A stretch of DNA of 21,971 nucleotides from Propionivibrio sp. (GTDB lineage: Bacteria > Pseudomonadota > Gammaproteobacteria > Burkholderiales > Rhodocyclaceae), in the NCBI GenBank assembly GCA_003249625.1, contig QKII01000427.1, forward strand, positions 1 to 21,971, written 5' to 3'. How positions within the stretch are numbered: position 1 is the stretch's first letter; the number at the start of each line of letters is the position of its first letter. The notes under the pieces were generated by a model. It did no database searches. It was given only the letters and a program-made list of their open reading frames with translations, and was not told where the DNA came from. A program made the position numbers and the translations under genes. This document shows positions 19,585 through 21,971 of this stretch, piece by piece.

Positions 19585-19935
19585 ATGAAAACCACAATTG
19601 CATCCCTACTCGTCGCCCTCGCCGCTACCCTCCCTATGGCTACGATGGCCGCCAACGATCACGGCAGCCACGGCGCCATGTCCTCGCATTCCACTGTTGC
19701 AGGAGAGGCGAAGATGGTCGACGGTCAAGTGAAGAAGATCGACAAGGCGGCCGGCAAGGTCACTCTGGCCCATGGCCCGCTCACCCACCTCGGAATGGAT
19801 ATGCCGATGACCATGGTCTTTCGCGTAAAGGAGGCGGCTTGGCTAGATCAGATGAAGGAAGGCGACAAAATCCGCTTCCGCGCGGACAACCTTAACGGCG
19901 CCATCACGGTCGTGCAGTTCGAACGGGCCAAATAG
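19585..19935 (+). CDS. cusF: CusF-family periplasmic copper-binding protein (second copy)
   Basis: Second CusF-type chaperone, here next to the efflux genes and so the likelier partner of CusCBA. The 116 residues have a signal peptide (MKTTIASLLVALAATLPMAT, cleavage near MAA) and a His/Met-rich mature N-terminus (NDHGSHGAMSSH). The OB core reads GQVKKIDKAAGKVTLAHGPL, and HLGMDMPMTMVF gives His63, Met75 and Met77 as the likely metal ligands. There is no Trp at the capping position; Met71, Asp72 and Met73 lie there, with one residue more than in the first copy. The start is fixed by the signal peptide; the ribosome site is weak. It begins 18 bases after copG and ends 52 bases before cusC. Confidence 0.92.
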   Translation: MKTTIASLLVALAATLPMATMAANDHGSHGAMSSHSTVAGEAKMVDGQVKKIDKAAGKVTLAHGPLTHLGMDMPMTMVFRVKEAAWLDQMKEGDKIRFRADNLNGAITVVQFERAK

Positions 19936-19987
19936 TAACTGCTCAAAAAACAACGAGACGAACGATTCCTGGTAATCGGAGATACGC

Positions 19988-21259
19988 ATGTCCACACGTT
20001 TTACCCTGCGAACACTGACAGTGGTACTGGCAGTCTTATCAACGCCTGTCGCACTTGCGCAGGAAGTGCCGATCGGCATGACTGCGGCCAGCCTGCTCGA
20101 CTACGCGGCGCAGAATAACCCCGATTTCGCGTCGATGCGGTACGAGGCCGATGCAGCCGGTGAACGGGTAACACCGGCCGGTGCCCTGCCCGACCCGCGC
20201 TTCCGGATCGAACTGATGGATATCACCCGTATGGGCGAGCAAAACGCCACGCTCTCACCCAGCCGCGTCGGCAGCACCAAATACACGATCACGCAGGAAC
20301 TTCCGTGGTACGGCAAGCGCGATCTCAAGCGCGAAATCGCCGGATATGAGGCCGACAGCGCCACGGGGCGCGCCCGCGGAACGTGGGCGGACATCGCCGC
20401 GCGGCTAAAGGCCGGCCACGCGCAGTGGTATCTCCTGCAGCGCAACGAGCAAATCACCCGCGAACTCCTCGACCTGATGGTGCGGCTGGAAAAGGTCGCC
20501 CAAGTGCGTTACGCCAGTGGCCTGTCCATGCAACAGGACGTGATCCGTGCCCAAGTTGAACAAACCGGCATGCGTAACGAACTGATCATGCTGGCGAACG
20601 AAAGCACCATGCTCCGCGCCCGGATCAACATGTTGCTCGGACGTCCTGCCGGCGCGCCGCTTGCGACTCCCGAGGGACTGCCCGACCTGCCGACGCCAGC
20701 CAAGCTTGACTACGTCACACTCGAAGAAAGGGTGCGTGCCCACAATCCGCGCCTTTTCGCCGATGATGCGGCGATCCGCGCCGCTGAAAAAAAACGCGAT
20801 CTCACGTACAAGGAGCGTTACCCCAATTTCATGCTGGGCGTGACGCCGGTGCAGTATCAAAGCTCCATCAAGGAATGGCAGTTGATGGTCGAAGTAAATA
20901 TTCCTCTGCAGCAGTCCTCGCGCCGGGCCATGGAGCGCGAATCGGAATCCATGCTCGCCGCTGCCCGCGCGCGCAAGGATGCGACAGCCAACACGGTACT
21001 TTCCGAACTCGCCGAGAGCCTGTCCGCCATTGACGCGGCCCGCCGGACAGAGCAACTGGTGGAAGGCAGCCTGCGGCCGCAGGCCGAGTTGACGTTCCAG
21101 TCCGCACTCGCCGGCTATGAGAATGGCACCGGCAATTTCGCCATGCTGCTCGAGGCGCAGCAGCAGATACGCAAGGCCCGTCTGAGCCAGATCAAGGCGC
21201 AAACCGAGGCGCATGTCCGCCTCGCTGAAATCGAAAGACTCCTGGGAGAAGAACTATGA
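19988..21259 (+). CDS. cusC: TolC-family outer-membrane efflux protein (CusC/CzcC type)
   Basis: Outer-membrane channel of a three-part RND copper/silver exporter. The 423-residue precursor has a signal peptide cleaved after ALA (24). The mature chain shows two related halves of the outer-membrane efflux family: LLDYAAQNNPDFASMRYEAD to MLLGRPAGAPL, then AHNPRLFADDAAIRAAEKKR to LAEIERLLGEEL. TQELPWYGKRDLKREIA and PLQQSSRRAMERESE mark the paired beta-strand regions. No Cys follows the signal peptide, so unlike E. coli CusC it is not predicted to be a lipoprotein. GGAG precedes the ATG. Its stop overlaps the cusB start as ATGA. Metal specificity is inferred from CusF, CopG and CusB neighbours. 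Confidence 0.93.
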   Translation: MSTRFTLRTLTVVLAVLSTPVALAQEVPIGMTAASLLDYAAQNNPDFASMRYEADAAGERVTPAGALPDPRFRIELMDITRMGEQNATLSPSRVGSTKYTITQELPWYGKRDLKREIAGYEADSATGRARGTWADIAARLKAGHAQWYLLQRNEQITRELLDLMVRLEKVAQVRYASGLSMQQDVIRAQVEQTGMRNELIMLANESTMLRARINMLLGRPAGAPLATPEGLPDLPTPAKLDYVTLEERVRAHNPRLFADDAAIRAAEKKRDLTYKERYPNFMLGVTPVQYQSSIKEWQLMVEVNIPLQQSSRRAMERESESMLAAARARKDATANTVLSELAESLSAIDAARRTEQLVEGSLRPQAELTFQSALAGYENGTGNFAMLLEAQQQIRKARLSQIKAQTEAHVRLAEIERLLGEEL

Positions 21260-21971
21260 CCAACGGGAATCCCCGTGGGATGAGCAAAGGCCCCTCGACG
21301 GCCATCGGAATTCTCATTGTCGCCCTCGGCGCCGCGGGTGGCGGTTACTGGATGGGAAGCAAGGTCCCGTCTCATGGCGACGTGATTGCCGCCACGGCCC
21401 CTGCAGCCCATAGCGGGAAGAATGAACGCAAGCTTCTCTACTACCGTAATCCGATGGGCCTGCCCGACACCTCGCCGGTGCCGAAGAAAGACCCGATGGG
21501 CATGGACTACATTCCGGTCTATGAAGGCGAAGACGCGGAAGAAAGCGACACCGCCGGCGCGATCAAGGTCAGCACCGACAAGGTCCAGAGACTCGGCGTG
21601 CGCACCGAAGCCGCGCAATTACGTGCTCTGGACCGCGTGGTCCGCGCTGCGGGCCGTGTGGAACCGGACGAGCGGCGCCTCTACGCCATCTCGCCGAAAT
21701 TCGAGGGCTATGTCGAGCGCCTGCACGTCAACATCACTGGTCAAGCAGTCGGCAGGGGGCAACCACTCTTCGAAGTTTACAGTCCTGAACTGGTGTCGGC
21801 ACAACGCGAGTACGCCATCGCCGCACAGGGTGTCGAATCCCTTAAAGGTGCCGATGCCACGGCGCAGGCCGGGATGAAGCAGCTCGCCGAATCAAGCCTC
21901 GCACGTCTGAAGAACTGGGATATCTCGGAAGCGCAGGTCAAGGCGCTGGCGCAGTCGGGCGAGACAAAGCG
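21256..21971 (+). CDS. cusB: RND efflux periplasmic adaptor CusB (partial)
   Basis: Membrane-fusion protein linking the RND pump to CusC. The gene starts at 21256 within the cusC stop (ATGA overlap) and is open to the right edge, giving 238 codons. An N-terminal membrane anchor (about 15-34, ending GGGYWMG) precedes a heavy-metal-binding domain at about 59-90 (LLYYRNPMGLPDTSPVPKKD, then PMGMDYIPVYE; Met67, Met81 and Met83 are candidate ligands). The lipoyl/barrel-sandwich half follows, with RVEPDERRLYAISPKFEGYV and GQPLFEVYSPELVSAQREY, the typical CusB segment. The rest, and presumably cusA, lie beyond the window. Confidence 0.95.
   Translation, partial: MTNGNPRGMSKGPSTAIGILIVALGAAGGGYWMGSKVPSHGDVIAATAPAAHSGKNERKLLYYRNPMGLPDTSPVPKKDPMGMDYIPVYEGEDAEESDTAGAIKVSTDKVQRLGVRTEAAQLRALDRVVRAAGRVEPDERRLYAISPKFEGYVERLHVNITGQAVGRGQPLFEVYSPELVSAQREYAIAAQGVESLKGADATAQAGMKQLAESSLARLKNWDISEAQVKALAQSGETK

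Overview
The window reads as a chromosomal segment of a betaproteobacterium, most likely Rhodocyclales-like. That is an inference from protein style and gene order: smc-zipA-ligA, a DUF3079 protein, 6-oxopurine-type thioinosine phosphorylase beside a phosphoribosyltransferase, a YecA protein with SEC-C tail, and CopK. No rRNA, tRNA, CRISPR array, transposase or integrase was seen.

Layout. (1) Positions 1-1660 are gene-poor and look less GC-rich than the rest. They hold the possible 3' end of an unidentified gene, a minus-strand low-complexity protein with an asparagine tract (429-941), about 375 bases with no supported gene, and a small DUF3079 protein (1351-1554). (2) Positions 1664-11184 are one compact minus-strand block of seven genes, spaced 17 bases or less apart or overlapping: smc, zipA, ligA, galU, hpt, a methylthioinosine phosphorylase and def. 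It links chromosome organisation, division and DNA ligation to UDP-glucose supply, purine salvage and N-terminal deformylation. The phosphorylase is predicted to release hypoxanthine, which the adjacent hpt product can recycle to IMP. (3) A divergent promoter near 11270 separates smc from a plus-strand unit. That unit starts with a 50-codon remnant of queF lacking the catalytic cysteine, followed by yecA (11463-12185); yccF (12240-12698) converges on it.

(4) Positions 12776-21971 form a copper-handling island. A CusS/CusR-type two-component system reads leftwards. Rightwards come a frameshifted TolC-like gene, a Tat-exported multicopper oxidase, a periplasmic cupredoxin and a CusF protein, ending in a strong terminator. 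CopK follows as a single-gene unit with its own terminator, then copG, a second CusF, cusC and cusB; cusB runs off the window and cusA presumably follows. The 16-base palindrome ATTACAGAAATGTAAT lies between cusR and the TolC-like gene and again before copG, with a 12/16 version before copK. The last two sit at identical distances from their candidate -10 elements. The natural reading is one copper-responsive regulon in three units controlled by the local CusR: periplasmic oxidation and sequestration (oxidase, cupredoxin, CopK, CopG, two CusF) plus RND efflux (CusCB).

Most distinctive points: the queF fossil, the three spaced copper boxes, a pair of CusF proteins lacking the usual tryptophan, the frameshift in the TolC-like gene, and the asparagine-tract protein. 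I see no clearly new system; the copper island combines known parts in an uncommon set.
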